NCBI GenBank assembly: GCA_003864495.1
Contig: ML133422.1
Location: forward strand, 1,854,420-1,918,419
Length of the DNA: 64,000 nucleotides
Direction of reading: 5' to 3'
Source: Nemopilema nomurai
Taxonomy: Eukaryota > Cnidaria > Scyphozoa > Rhizostomeae > Rhizostomatidae
Shown: in pieces, positions 35,032-50,000 of the stretch
Position numbering within the stretch: the stretch's first letter is position 1
Layout: each line of letters opens with the position of its first letter
Notes under the pieces: model-generated
Databases searched by the model: none
The model's input: the letters and a program-made list of their open reading frames with translations, nothing else
What the model was told of the DNA's origin: nothing
Position numbers and translations under genes: made by a program

Positions 35032-38000
35032 GTAAGTTGAAAAGTGCGATATGGATGTTGGGTGTACTTGGGAGATCCTGTCACAACATGTTGTGATGTG
35101 ATCTTTCGACTTTTCATTTTAATTAATAGCTGACGCTCCTTATTATGTCAACAGAAAAAGAAAAATTCGACAAGTCGCGCCATTATATTGAAGTGCAAGT
35201 TCTTCCTTCCCCGATAAAATGAAGTGTTTTCAGAGTTGACTGATTGTTATCATTAGCTGGTGGGCATTAAAAACTATTTTCAGAACACGTGCTTCCAGAA
35301 GAATTGGATTATTGCGATTGTATAGATGGGTCAAGTGTTTTATTCTGTTCCAAAGATTCTCTATCATCGTACTTCCTTCTATGGTAGACAGATGATAAAT
35401 TGATATTATCTACAATTACTAGAAGAGAAAAATGTTCTTTTTCCGATTCCTATGCTGGTAACGGCAACGAAGGCTTTTAAAATAAACCACAATGATTTGT
35501 TTTTGTTGAGGCGTCCAATCTATTTTGGAAACAAACTTTATGGAAAGGCTACCAAAAATCAACTTTGGTCGAAACTTTTACAAATTTCCAAAACTAGTTC
35601 GTCAAACACCATTTTGTGAAAATGGTTTTGATTTTTGGTTGAAATATTGTGTGCCCAAACCGGTACTAAACATTCAGAATATTTCGACGTGGAAACACCT
35701 GGAATTGCCTTAGCAAACAAAATTCTTCCTATCCTGAAAACTAGCAGATTCCAACTGCAGAATACTGAAACACATTAGAAACACACTGATAGCACGCAAC
35801 CATAAAATTTTTTAAACACGTCAATCGTGTTTAAAACACCTAAATCTTGTCTATAATGTTCCACTTCTAAACCACGATTACTAAACAAAACAAGCCTTGT
35901 TGGCAATATGATAGTTTGCAGGACACTGTACTGGCCTTGGAAATTACCGAAATTTAATCCAGGCCAATTTGCACATGCTGAAATTGAATTCCGACAATTA
36001 ATTCTGTGAATTTTGTTGGAAATGATTATAAAGGCCCTCAAGCTCCAGTTTTGTTGCTTGTAATGTGAAGCGAGCCGATCTTTATTCCCTCTCATTCCTC
36101 CGAACATTTTCGCTGATAACGGCCATCTCCCGCGACCTGTTATGGCTAGGGGCACAGAATTTGAGAATAAACAGCTAAAACCAATGCCCTTTATGAAAAT
36201 CTTAGCATCTGTTTGACCCGAAAACCGCATGCCTTGGCCTTTATTTCGTATTGCCTCTGAATTCCCACAAAGGTATTGCCTTGTCACAGCCAATGTACGC
36301 TAGCACCTGCCCCTAATTCCGTACCTGTGTCACTTTCGCGTTTCCCATCAACGAAACAGTCAGAATTCTTAGCAAGAACAGGGATAAATACATTTTCGAA
36401 AATCCACTTGTACTTGCTAGGATTACAGAATTACATTTTGCCGAAAACTACTCGGAATTTGTCACATTCCAAATTCACACTTTCGTCTTATTTTGCGTTA
36501 GCTTTCAAGCCAGGCTCCGAATTCCCCCACGCGACACATGGCTCACCAAGAAAATATGATGACGTGGCTTCTTATTATCTGTTTGTCACTTAATGTGATA
36601 TTTTAGTAATTGCGCATTGGAATATACCTCAATTGATCATTGAAAGACAAACATTTGTTTGACTTGTCAGGCGGGAAGCAAATTCCCATCAAACCAATGC
36701 TTAGTAGTGCGTGTATGAAGTCACGAACGTGTTTCATCTTGCACTTTGTCGAAGTAAACCGATTTCTGTTTGCTTCGGTATTTCTCTCGCCTGTACACTG
36801 TCACCCGCATTTGAAATTCTATTTTGTTTTCCCGACTTTCACTAAAAAAGTAATTTTTGCGGAACAGCCGCGTTCGTAACGATTGGTTATTTAAGTTTCA
36901 AGGTTTTAGAGCAAGGGTTTTGTCAAAAGATTAAAGAGTATTTGTGACAGTTAACCTCTTTTGAACACTCCATGAGTTCTGCTTTTGACGAAAACCAGCA
37001 CGCACCTAATTTTCTGAAGTTGTTCTCTTGCTGTTTTGTTCCTATCAATTGCACTCTGGGAAAAGTGTCTTCAAAGATTGCATGAAGTTCATCAGAAGTT
37101 CTTTTATACTCGAAACACCCAATGTTTTACAGAGTGTTTTATTGTGATATAATAAGATGAAAGAAAAGCCCTAATTAAAAATGAGCTTAATGAATTTTTT
37201 ATTGTCCTGAAACAGTTTTCAGTGTAAAATGCCCTGTTAAACTTTTTTTAATTGCTATTTTTTCTCTTGGGCTGAGTGGGTATCGTTCGTTCATTGTGAA
37301 AACAGCTCGAGATGGTAATTTGTTTGTAAAATCGGGAAAAACCTGAACGAATACAACCATAGTACTGAATGTAGGGAATTGGGTAAATTTTGATATCTTT
37401 GATCTGTGCATGGACTTTCTCATGTGCTTTGAAATATATTGTTTTCTTTTTTCATCTGTGCTCCTTCGATATGTCTAATTTTTGGCTTCTTATTAGATTT
37501 GGTGCCGTGTAAAATTCCGCACATTTGTTGATTAACACACAACCCGAAAAGGTTGCCCTAGAAAATATGCAAAAACCTTAAGCTTTCACGTTGGTTCAGG
37601 CAGTACAGCAAATATAGGCGAAATTTTATTGTTTCCTTCAGTCTTCTTAATAATTAATGGTTTCTTTAGGTAAGAGGGCTAGTTTAAGGGAAATGAGCAT
37701 ATCTTTTGTATTATTTTTATTTGCGTTGGTGTCCAAGAGACCCCTTTGCAATGATTCGATGATAAAAATGAATCGATTTTCGGATTCCACCCACGGCATG
37801 CTACGCTCTGCAATGGCAGGTCGCTGGAAGAACCACCGTCGTTTTAAAATGAAAAATTACTTATATCGTATTGCTACGTTTCGATTGACAAAAGAAGTCG
37901 CACGAGCGTAAAGTGCATATGCAAAATAATTAGGTCGATGGCTATTTAGCAATAGGGAGAAAGGTTTTAATAGACCCCCGTAAAACTTCTGTTCCTACAT

Positions 38001-41000
38001 TTCACTAGTGTACTAGGACGTCACCCGTTTCCTGTGATATAGGATTTAACCATCTGTTTAGCATTCAGTTTTCACTTAGCAATGTCATTTACTTTTTATT
38101 GCTTTACTACCCCCTAACATTGTAGCATGTACCCTTTTAATCTAATGACAAACCGGATGACATGCCTTCTGCCCCACCCTTCCTTGAATTGCCCTCAATC
38201 AATATCCTTTTAGTTTTTTCCCAACTGATCTTACAACCAGATTTTTGCCATTCGGAATATCTCTCAGCTTTTGGCTTGCTAAACATATATCATGGATTTG
38301 ACTCAACCTCCAGTTCAACTTTTCTCAAATGTCATTGTTTCGTTTCAAATCCAACAGTTATTGCTAGCAGCAAATCAAAACTAGATACCAAAACTAGGGC
38401 ATATTTATTTCTGACTTGGATTTCAAATTGAATTACCCACAGTCTTTATCCAGCTTTATTTTTTCCGTTGCTTCATGGCAAAGTAAAATATTTTCCATTT
38501 CTAATTAAGCCAGTACGTGTATTTTTAGCAAGAATTTTATGCCAAGACTATTGGTATTGTTTTACCAGGCTTTGTAGACTCAAATAACATCCCGGCATAA
38601 CTGCAAAACCATTGTCAAATTATGCCTTAAGAAATTTTCTTAGCACGTCATCTCTTGTTTTCTATCAAACTACCAATCAGAAAAGAATATTGCCTCTTAT
38701 GAAAGTGTTGAAGAAACCTGATGAGTTTTTTAATATTCACAAGTTACTTACTTCATACAAGTAAAGTTCCAGTTTCTAACTTTGCAGCAGTTCAAGAATG
38801 CATTTTGTGTGGGTGATAAGCAATTTCAGATGCACAATCTGATTTTGCTTGTTTTATGGGCTTACAAAATGTTGTTTACAGTTCCCAGCTAGCTTCCACA
38901 AGTCGGAAACCTTTTATAGCTGTGAACTAGCTTGTTTTTGGCTTGTTCAATCCAAGCTAAAATGTTGCCAAGAGAACTAAATCGATCCTGCGTTACAAGC
39001 ATCTAATTGTCTTAGGGTAATCTTTTAATTTACTAATTGACAATCATAATGGAACATCATATCTTAAGATATATTTGATAGTTGCAGTGCTTTTTTCAAA
39101 GGGGATAAATATCTCCATAAAGCAACATTTCAAAGCTCTACTTTATCATTAGGCTCATTCTTGCTAGATTCTGCCAGCCTTAAGCCATTTAAAGGGAAAA
39201 TAATTTTGCACCTAAAAATCTATCAGTGGTATTTTTAGGGATTGGCAGATGTTTTAGAACTGATTCGATTAAAAGGATATACATCAAATGATCTTTTTTA
39301 TGCTCAAAATCATCAGTTCAATAGAATAACCATTCTTTGCTTCCAATTTCTTTACGAGTTCAGTACAGCTCTCTTGTTTTCTCAAATGTAATAAAATATG
39401 CAATATATATAGGACTTTTTAGTCGGAAAAAGCAGGTGCTGTTTTTTCGATGTTTGTACCTATTTTTCATTTTGGAAATAGAAATGGACTCCCCGTCCAT
39501 TTACCAAAACCAAAAGGCCCATGAATCAGATGTTAACGTATCCTTTTGTCTCAGTTCTCGCGCAATGCGCGTTTCTATCATGAAGGGGTTTCTGATCAAG
39601 TTTCTTTACCAGAAAAGATATCGTGCCACTCTCAATGATTTCATATTGTTTTTTTGTTTGGTTTAGAAAAGTATGCCACACCATTAAGTGATTTTACAAA
39701 GGCGCCTGTTGATCGGGCCGAGGGGATGCCATTGATGGGGATGCCGAGAAAGAATCATTGCCCCCTGAAATTAGCTGTAACAAATACAGTTTAATCATGG
39801 AAAATGTGAAACCACGAAAGCTACTCACGTATTACTTTAAGTTTGTCTCAAATTTTGATCAGCTTTCTACACTCAGGGAAGAATTACCTTGCTTTGTTCT
39901 TAGCTGAAGCATTCACATTTTTTCTTCTTGGTTCTAGTTCTTTGGTTGTGCGTGTGTGCCTATGTAGACTGTATGAAAGCACAAAGTATTTTGTGAGTTT
40001 GTTAGAGAAATTTGTAAAGTTTGGTTCACATTGGCTCTCTGTGAGCATCTTTGGTTTCATCAGAATTCTGACTTCTGAAAAAAAGTTGATTATACACTAT
40101 TGAAGGTCAAAGTGGGTAACATAGGGGCTTTTATAAATCTAGAATGAAAGCCTTGTGGATAGCTGAAAAGTAATACCATCGATGAAATTTGTAAGAGTTT
40201 TTTCAAATAAGAATTGGCCGCAAAGTTGTTCATAGGCTTAATATTTTGCGGTAATTCAGTGAGATGCTTGTTTTCATATATGTTGCTGGAAGCTTGTTTG
40301 ATACTGTGGAAGCCATCTTTATCAAGTGCTAATAGATGGGGCAGATAGCAAGACCTTGCGGTTGAAAATACTTTTGAGGTCCTTGTCCTATCCAAAAAAG
40401 CGTTATATCATTCCTCCGACCTATGATGCAACAATTCGAAACCTTTAGCATGAAACCCAGGCGAGCTTTAAGCAAAGCGTTGTTTTCAAAGCCATTGGTC
40501 GCTCTTTTTCATCGAATGGCCGCCATGTTTTTGAGCTGTGGTTTCTCGATGCTTTGCCATGTTCGTGCTTGCCTGCAGAGTTAAGGTGAATTTCCAGACC
40601 TTAAAGACTTTCGGCCTGTCAGAGATATTATGTGAAAAGATCGAGAGACCCGCGTAACTGTAACCCGAAGACCTTGTAGGGCAGGCCTTAATCCATATTA
40701 AGTTTATTTTGAGCCATTTGGATAACTTCGAATGCTCAAAAGGTCGCAAAATGGCTACTTATGACCCTATCTTTAGCTGAATATTTGGCTCCTGCGATTT
40801 TCCCTGATTTCTAGCGTCTGTTCTCATGAAGGGGTCAAGAATTGAGTCAAATGAGCTTTTAATTTTGATTGAATTATCAACATGGCGTTTTTCTCCCATG
40901 CAGTTGAATCAACACATTGGAGCGTTAAATCAGTGATTACACCCCCTAAACCCCTATTTTTCTATATTATGGATGCGTGAATAATTACAAAGTACTGTTT

Positions 41001-44000
41001 TATTACGAATGACCACCAACGTTATCTTATATTGTACAGATGTGTAGAGAAATTTTTGGTTTTCTTCACTCGAAAGTTTATCGTGGACCCAAATTGAAAA
41101 GTAATGTGGTACTCGCTGTTTAGTTGGTCTTTGTAACATGATATTCCCCATTCTATCAAACACAACTTAGTGGTATGCCGCAAAATTTGCTGATTGCTTT
41201 AAGGAAAATAAAAGGTCTATTTGGTTCGCTGGGGAAAAAGGCTTTCTCGGAATGGCCAAGGTCACATTAACAAAAGATGAGGTCATTTTTGAAATTTGCC
41301 CTCCTTCCTTTTTCATTTGCTCTAATTATCTTTGACTTCTTTCTGACCTGTTCAAACGGTTCTGAACAGGGCGGTTCTCCTATCATTCAAGCTTCTTCTC
41401 GTGTTATTCACCTGGACTTTTTCTCTCCAATTTTTCTGGTTTCATTTGTGGTTTCTTCCACCAGTGGCCAAAAGCCTAATTAGAAACATCCATAAATCTC
41501 ATCTTTTCTCAAAAATCCTCTTTGATTGCAAGTCATTTGCAAAACATCCAAGTGTCGAATTCAGATTCTAAACTCCAGATTCCAGACCCAAGTACAAAGT
41601 ATGCGAAAAAATTATCCGACACATATTTTGGTAGTCTCTTGAAGTGAGATCTTTGATTGCAGATTTGAAATCGTCAGCAAATATAGTGGGTAAACTATTG
41701 AAAGACGTTTCCTTGTTTTCTGCCCCACTGTCAGCCAAGTTTTGAGTACTAGCCCCCGGTTCACAAGATGCAACTGGCGCAGAAACTGGTGGCCAGAGGG
41801 GCCATGCCCCTCTCATTAATAGACAGACCATGAAAACGGGCCCCTACGGGAAGAGAGATAACTGATTAGAACTTGTCGTGTTGTCTAAACTCTATCAGTT
41901 AGCAATTGAATGCAATTGTGAAATGACACGCCAATGTTTCTAAGAGAAATTTCTCGCGCGGGATGCAAAATGAGTCTAGCTTGTCCTGCGTCATTACACA
42001 GAAGACCTTGCTTGCTAATGAAACTAGTCCCAGTGACTGAAAGCCAGGTGCTCGAAGAGATCTACCACCCGTCCCGTAATGCTGCCCTGTTGCAGACAAT
42101 ATAATACGTTAGCCATTGAGCTGAACCGGTGTAGAATGTGTCTAGGGGGCAGGGGGTGGGGTTCTTTTCTCGCACCGAATTGTGTGTTGGAATTGTTATA
42201 GACCCAGACAGGCGCCGACCTTTTACCCAGTTCAGTTCAGTTTTCAACCACATAGAAAAATCATTTGAACTTACAATTTTACAAAACAATGCAACACGCA
42301 AGTTACAGAAGATGACAAAAATTACCACAAGGTTACATAATGGGGGGCTTGAAGTTGATTGATCTGGAAGCTGAAATAGAAACTCGTCTTCTCCGAGTTT
42401 AACTACGTACAGTGTATAAATGTATATGCATAAACAATACTTTCCTTATTTGAATTATCATGAGTTTTTTTTTAGAGTCCTACAGGTTGGCTCATTTACT
42501 TGACTCTTTTAATTTATTCATTTATTTTAAATGTCTTCTTTTAAGAAGTTTCACTTCTTTTCAAGGACGTGTTTTATCTTGGCCAAGCAACGTGCATTAT
42601 AGTTCCATATAACTAAATCTATGGTTAAAGAAACAGTTACAATGGCTAATACTGCGAAAGCAAATATTAGTCCATATCTTTTTCCTGTCCAGATCTGTCT
42701 TGTTGTGTCAAGAATATTATAAGCTCCGAGTCACTATGAAATTGTTTTCAAGCGCTGAAATGTTGCTTAGGCTGAACTTAGTGTTTCAATAAACACAATC
42801 TGAAGCAAAGCTGCACCCCCTTTTCCCTAATGTCATTTCAGTTTGAGTATATCCATCTTTCTACATTTTGTGAATGGCCTTAGTAATACACCACTCAGTT
42901 TACTGCCAAGAGGATCTGAGAGACTGGCTCGTGGCATAATAGATCAATAACTTTGCCAAGACAAAAATATTCAATGCATTGCACAATTGATGCTGTGTGC
43001 TTCTAAAAGCATTTGTAGCATGGGTTGCTGATCCACTAAGAATCTTTGTATTCAGTCACCTGCCTTTACTACTGGAAGTCCTTCCCAAACTCATGTTTAT
43101 GTCTTCTAAACATTAATATTTCATCATCTTTACCTACAAGCGCGGCAAGACTTGTGTCTCAAGGACTGTTTTGTGCATTTTTTCTTGCAAAGTCGATAGA
43201 CGTTTCATTACTTACAGTTAAGTGGGCGTATTAATAATGAAGAAATGACCCAAAAAGTAAGAGGGTTGTCAGAATGGTGTTTACAAATACACATGTGATC
43301 AGCAGTACAGCACTTATCTAGTTTTTTAATAATAATTTTGCTAGTTAGGATTTGATGGAGTTAGGAAATTTAACCAGGAATATGTTACAGCCCTGCAACA
43401 TTTCCTGACTCTTGAAACTGTTGTTTATGTTTTATTTTCAACTCCTTTTACACACACGTTTTTGTTTAGCCATGCCTGAGGTTAGCTAGTTTTCAAAACC
43501 ACCAATCTTGCTTTTACTTTTCAATTAGTTCATACAGTTGACTTGAAACCTTCTTTAATTAAACTTCAACCAAGAGCACTTGTAAGATAATATCTGAAAG
43601 ATTTAGAAATGCTTTGCAAGTCTGAATAAAGAGAGGGGGGTATTTTTGTTGTTGTTAACTTCAAATGCAGCTGTTTCGGTCATCATCAAGGCAGTTTCCT
43701 ATAAATTTATGTTTCGATGAAGTACTTTAGATGTGCGACACTACACTTTCGCTGTTTCATTTCAGGCACTTGAGTTAAATAGCCTTCTGGGGAAGGCCCT
43801 AGCTCTATTGCTTGATGTAATCCTTATGGGGCTTACCTCCATTGTGGAACTGCGCCCCTCTCTATAATCTGTGACAGGGGCGATTTAAATATTGTAGGGG
43901 CCAGTGGGGCTAAAGGTGATACGTACCCGAGTAATCATGCGCCTGAACGGTATCCATATTCTTTTTTACCCTTGGTTATTGCCGTGTTATGTACACACTT

Positions 44001-47000
44001 TTGCCGACTTGATGGCAATTGTGGGGCACACCTCTCCCCTTCTATAAACCACAACTAATCATGAACGAACCCCTTCCCCCATTTGATTCGTTTCTCTTAG
44101 GGCAATTAGAAATAAATCTTGGAACACACTTACGCGGCACGCTAGAGTCATGCCTATCCTTCGTTTCAAAGAAACTAAAACAAGCATAATGTTGTCAGTT
44201 CAATCTGGTAGTGATCCAAACTGGGCTCACAAGTATAAGCCCATTGCCAGTCCATAATTCTAGTGTAAACACCTCAGGCTCATTTCAATAAAGGCGTGGG
44301 AATACTTGTTCCTGGCGAAATTCGATCATATATTGTTCTAATTATTGATTGCAAGTTGTGTAAACTGGATTTTTTTAGTCTGTCTTTAGATGGCTAAAAC
44401 ATCATCATTATAAGAACTTAGAAACCCTTAGCAATCGAACCTGAAAGAGAAAAATGATTGTCGTTATGATGTTGCGTGAAACGAAAATTGAATGTTATTG
44501 GCGTTTTTTTATCTTTCATCTTCTCCCTTTAGATAAAGTGTCTTCTAAAAAGGTATAGGATCAACATGTCATACTGGTCATTCTTTTAGGAGTACTTTGT
44601 TAAGAGCACCCATTCAGAAATTGGTTAAGATTAAGAAATAATAAAGAACAACTGATACCGAGATGATTTTATTGATGATCTTTTAAAACTTTATTAAAAA
44701 TTACTTACAATTCTTGATATTAAATACCAAAAAGCCTTTAAATCTCCACAATTCCCAGATTTATCGGCTTTAACCAAACCGTAATTGAAATAACATGACA
44801 ATCACATGCACGTCCCATAACTTTGTGACAACAGTTAGAATGCAATTAAACTTCAATGTTCTTGAAAGTAGCAATCTCTTTTAACCCGCTAGGGGTGAGG
44901 GTTGCAGAAACGCCTCGTTTTTACCTGCCCATGACATGATGTGTTTATTCCTACTTATTCTTTTTCTACCCTGTTTTTATAGAGTCAATGAATCATTTTC
45001 TGAACAACGATAAATATAGCTTATATGCCTATAGCTTCTTTTACTGTCAAACGCAAAAATGATTTCGAAGGTTATCGAAGCTATTCTGAAAATAGCGCCA
45101 GTTGGAGGAAGGGGTGTTAGGGGTAGGTTAAATTTCTAAATATGCATTTGCCGAATCTTGGGGGCATTGCACTTTAGTTGGTTGGGCGCAATCTTTTACC
45201 CAGGCTCCTACATCTAAGTTTATAAAAACTGTTTTTGATTTAATTTAGAACAAACCCTAACATCAACCGCTACTACCAAGCAACATATCTTGGACTCCCG
45301 ACTTTCCCTTTCGCTCTTACTAAATCCGGAGCATTGCACAGCATAAATTTTCGCAAACAAAGGCATTTGGCCCTAATTGTATTAGCTATGGAAAATGTTG
45401 GTACGGTCCGCTGATATTGAACTTGAACAAAGCCCGTAATCTCCATTTCAGGTGCCGAATTGAATATACATGTTCGTCCGTGTTTCTTTCTAAGCGCCCA
45501 CTACGCATCCACATGTAATCTCGTGTGTTCGACTGTTTTCGTACGGCGAACTATCCGGGGGGTAATGCTTGATTTTGGTGTCGGGGATACCGTTTAGGGA
45601 ATCATCGTGAAATGGGGATGTCCTGCTTCTATGTGACGACATTACAAACGCCTTTCCAATAAGTTTGGACATTACAACCTTTGTTTCTTGAGAATTAGAG
45701 TCACAGGTGTTTCTGAAATGCTTACTAGTTGATAAAATAAAGTAAATATAAGCCATTTGAAAGTTTTGCTATTTTTCATCATATAATTTTAAAAGGGAGC
45801 AGATGGCCTTCTCTCCTTTGATTTGATAGTTTCTTAGACTCAAACTAGAACGGAGCTTTAATGGCACAAAAAGTGATAAGGATATTGTATTTATTGTCGT
45901 CTAAGGTTTATTTAGTTGGAGAAAAAACTCGGCTTAATTGAATTATCTGTTTTTGAGTTAGCTCTTATACTTTTGGGTTAAATGCATAGAATGATCGCAA
46001 TAAGATGCAATAGTGTATTTTTAATTATCGGAAGTATTACCTTCTCATGCACAAAGTTCGTGTGCTCCAATTACCTATTCGTGGCAGACGACAAAAACTC
46101 TTCTTTGATTGAATGCTAGGAACAGGCGGGCAAGCCCTGTGTGGCCACAAGATTAAACGGTAGAGATTCTTTTGTTTGGTCTCAAGTAATGAGATAAAGG
46201 AAAAGATAAATATTTGATCTTTGCTGTAGGCATCAGAAAAGAGCCATTGTGTGGATATATGAGCAAAGGAAAGCAACAACAATTCTTTGTTTTCTTTGAT
46301 TGTCTTGGAGACCTGCCTCCTTGTGCGTGACTTGGGCCTTGGGCCTGTCTGGGGGGAGTCTCCGGACAGGGAGGGATGAGGAAGCATCTAAATAATGGGA
46401 GGGTCAGATAAATAAGGGCACATGAACACTCCGATTTTTAATTTGGAAGGGGCTTTTTGGGGTCTCTTAGGGACACAATCGGATTTAAAAGGGGGTACTT
46501 TTGCTTAGTTTGCCAAAAAGTGGGGCGGTGGGGGGGGGGCATGGCTCCTCTGGGTTCCTACGTCACTGTCCCCGAAAATAAGAGCCTGCGGAGGGCCCTT
46601 AGCTCTGAACATGGAACAAATAATTTGTTTCTACATTTCCTACATTAACGTTATTTGTTGTTTTGTTTATACTACTTGTTGTAAGGTTGCCGGTTAAGTC
46701 TTAACGGCCTGTACTGTTTTCCAGTAGCTACTTTCTAAATGGACGGTTCTGTCTCGTTGAACTGGCTAAAAAATCTTTGTTGATACACACCTGTAGCGTT
46801 GGTTGCTGGCCATTCAAGATGCAGGTTGAATAGAGAAGTTGTTTTTCGTGATAATGTGGGTTATCTATCGTTTATGTTATCGGTCGGAGAACATGGTACC
46901 TGGTAGCACCGAGGTCCACTCTGAAGTTTGAACCCGACAAGCAAAACATCCACAAAACAGTACCCTATAGATTTTGTCAATTTGTTGCCCATTATTTATA

Positions 47001-47085
47001 ATTGGTTTTAATTATGCTTATTCTAGAGAATATGAAATAGATTGGTTTGAATTTAAATGCGAAAAAATTCTCAATTTCCTTCTAG
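35032..47085. other. Long interval without a supported gene (putative AEBP2-like intron 1)
   Basis: Twelve kilobases show no recognisable exon. The longest frame is 172 codons on the minus strand (35775-36293); it begins at a non-ATG codon and has no motif I know. G/C-run islands recur near 41780-41820, 43790-43920, 45100-45180 and 46440-46600. Bits such as ATGGCGGCC (minus strand, about 40520) look promoter-like, but nothing coding follows. Confidence 0.4.
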
Positions 47086-50000
47086 GCCTATTCTGAATGG
47101 AAGCCGTCGTATGAATCTACGCATCACGGTGGAGCGATGCAAAAGCCGACTGTTAAATGGCGAGGCAGCCACGAATCAGTGCCAAGATGCTGATGAACCG
47201 GGGGAACATAGCGAGGAAGATACTTGTGCAGAAAAAAATAACCGGGAAACTTCAATAGGATTGTGCAACTTTACGGTCGATGGGAAAATCAGTGTCGACT
47301 CGCTTTCTTTTAGACCAAAGGACAGCTGCAAACTTTCAGAGTTAGTCGAATCCTGCAATGCAAAAGCGCTGGCCGCAAATGGAAGTTCATGCAAATGTAA
47401 AGTATTCCAAACAACCAAAAAGTACCGCAACAATGCACCGGGTTGTGACGCCCTCCCGCGAGCTGATTATCAGGAAGTCATCTACGGATCCGGACTTCAC
47501 ACAACAAATAGCCCGGTTGGAAGTGAGGCTAGTGGGCTTGTCGAAGACGAGGTCCTCGGAAGCGCAGTCACCGATACCGCTTTTGCTAGCAATCCGGTCA
47601 GGTTAAAACCGGAATGTGAAGTTTCGAAACCGGGAGTCGTGTCTGTTGGCGAATCATTCCGAACTGACAATAATAATTGTCTAGCGGTATGTTCGCAGCT
47701 ACCGTTAAATGGGCTTATTGCAAAGAAATTAAGAGGAAACGAATTTGCATGCAAGGAAACATTGGCTGGCACTAATGGCTGTGTTGCGGAGCCTCGTTGC
47801 GGTGTTGTCAGTAGCATAGAGGCGAAAGAACATCCTTGTTGTACATTCAAAAGCATTTGTAATGAGATCAACGATTTCGATAGCGTGACAACTCAAAGCA
47901 GAGTGTGCAGAGAGGATTCCAAACAACAGAACTTATTTCTGAAGGATATCGAAAAAGATGCTGTCAAAGATGTTGTCAGTAAACAAGACTGTAGAGAAAT
48001 AGTGACAAACGGCAAAAGCGCGAGGAGCGGTCGATCGACAAAAGTCGGTGGTGGCACTGGTAAAGATGCGAATTGCGACTGCCTTTGCAAATGGGTGAAT
48101 TGCAATGCATTGCTTGGCGATGCAGTGGAACTCAAGACCCACGTGAAAGAGATGCACGTAAAGACGATGGCTGCAAGTGACCTGTTCTTCTGTTTTTGGA
48201 AAGGATGTAAAGTTTACAACAAACCTAGTAGCTCTTACAATTGGCTTGTCAAGCACGTAAACACACATGTAGGAATTAGGCCCTTTCAGTGCGTCATCGA
48301 GCCTTGTGACCTTTCGTTCGCTTCTCACAGTGCGTTGGTGAGACACGTGCAGTCACACTTCAACGAGAGGTCAAAGTACTATAAGAAGACAAAAAGCTTT
48401 TCAAAAGAAAGCTCTGAAAGTCCGTCAGCAAGGTGCAAGGAAGATGAAACTGTGTCCAGCTCAGAGTCAACGTCAAGTAAGGACAGCAGGAAAAGGAGGC
48501 TGAAGTTCTTCATGACGAGAGCGAGGCCAGGCACACCATGTAAGTTAACGACCTTTTGAAAACCGGGCTGTTGTTGTTGTTTTGCATTATCGCTGTTTAG
48601 ATATAACCATGTACTGATAGCTTGTTGTCTAGCAGAGGCCAGAAAGCATAACTTAGGCCTGCGAACAAACGGTCGTATATGGCTACTAGGTTTGTAAGGT
48701 GGCTTTTCATTGCCTTAAAGCATACTTCTACGCTTCAACCTCGTTCAAAGTTGTCTATTCCAGAGTTATTCTTTGTTTTCTCGGGATGCCAAACCTCAGT
48801 GAGATAAACCCACCGGTTAATGCTTCAGGGTTTTCTAACAACCTGTTCGTTATCGATTCACCTGGAAGCGTTTTCGAAAGTACCACCCTTAACGATCTCT
48901 TCGCTTCTCAACTGGGTGGTTGTCTCGTGTTACGATACGTCATCAGGTACAAGAAGATAGGCAAAAGGTCTCTGGGCCAAAGGGCAGTATTTGTTTGATC
49001 AGAGACCTGTGTGTTCCGGTCTTTCGGGGCAAATTGTAGTGAATCATATAAACATACTGACGAGGAATAGGCCTGTGATCTATTCTGACGAGGAGTCTGT
49101 TTGGCTTTTGAGAATGTGTAGTCTCCTTTATACTGCCTGCGCAGTGGCCATTTGCAAGAATCTTGGTACCACGTGGGGCAAGTCACGTTCTAATTGAATC
49201 GTAGCCAAGCATTGATATTACACTTTCTTGGGAAAAATCGGGGCCTTGGATCTATGCAGCAGAGATCGTGGCGAGGTGGTTTTGATTTTTCTTCAAGAAT
49301 TTTTTTCTGATTCACGTAATCTCTTTCATGTTTGCAGATGATACGAATGACGGATTCGACAGGGATTCAATGGATTATGTGAAGAAAAAGCTTGTCGGCA
49401 TTGATTCTAGTAATAATCAATTAAATGGAAATCACAATGTACTGCAGGTTTGAAATGACTGACTTTAGTTTTTAGTTGATATCAAACAAGGATAGGGCTC
49501 TTGATTCTGTTTATCTAAACTTCTGACGTAGAACATTATAATTGGCTTCTGCGGACTGTGGAGGAGCAGCATGTAGAGACTCTTAACTCAAGGCTTCCCT
49601 TTAATGTCCAATCCTTAAATGTGTAAAGGAGGACCCCCAGCCAGCCAAGTGTGGGGCGGGCGAGTAATCCGCGTATGAAATATCGTATTTAAGGTGATCT
49701 AATTCTTCTTGTTTTTTGCCAAGGCCCCCTAGCCCCCCATAGAACCACCAATGTTTGCGTAAATCTGTAGGTTTATGTTAACTATACTTACTTAATTCGT
49801 TTCATTTGATGTATCAGCTGAACGCGTACCTCCGTTGATGCTTCTGTTTGCAAAGGTCACAAAGCTGGTTTTGGCTAATTGTATCATTCCTTCTCTAATG
49901 CGCAGTGTATCACTACCCCTCGTGCTCAAGCTCTTTTCATTCAGCTATCAACATTCACCAAAGTTTTGATGATGACCTGACACTTTCGTGAATCAAAGCT

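Noticed and set aside
46037..46387. 116-codon minus-strand frame next to a G-run island
   Set aside because: No motif; the Pro/Arg-rich start comes from the G/C-rich island and the rest is background.
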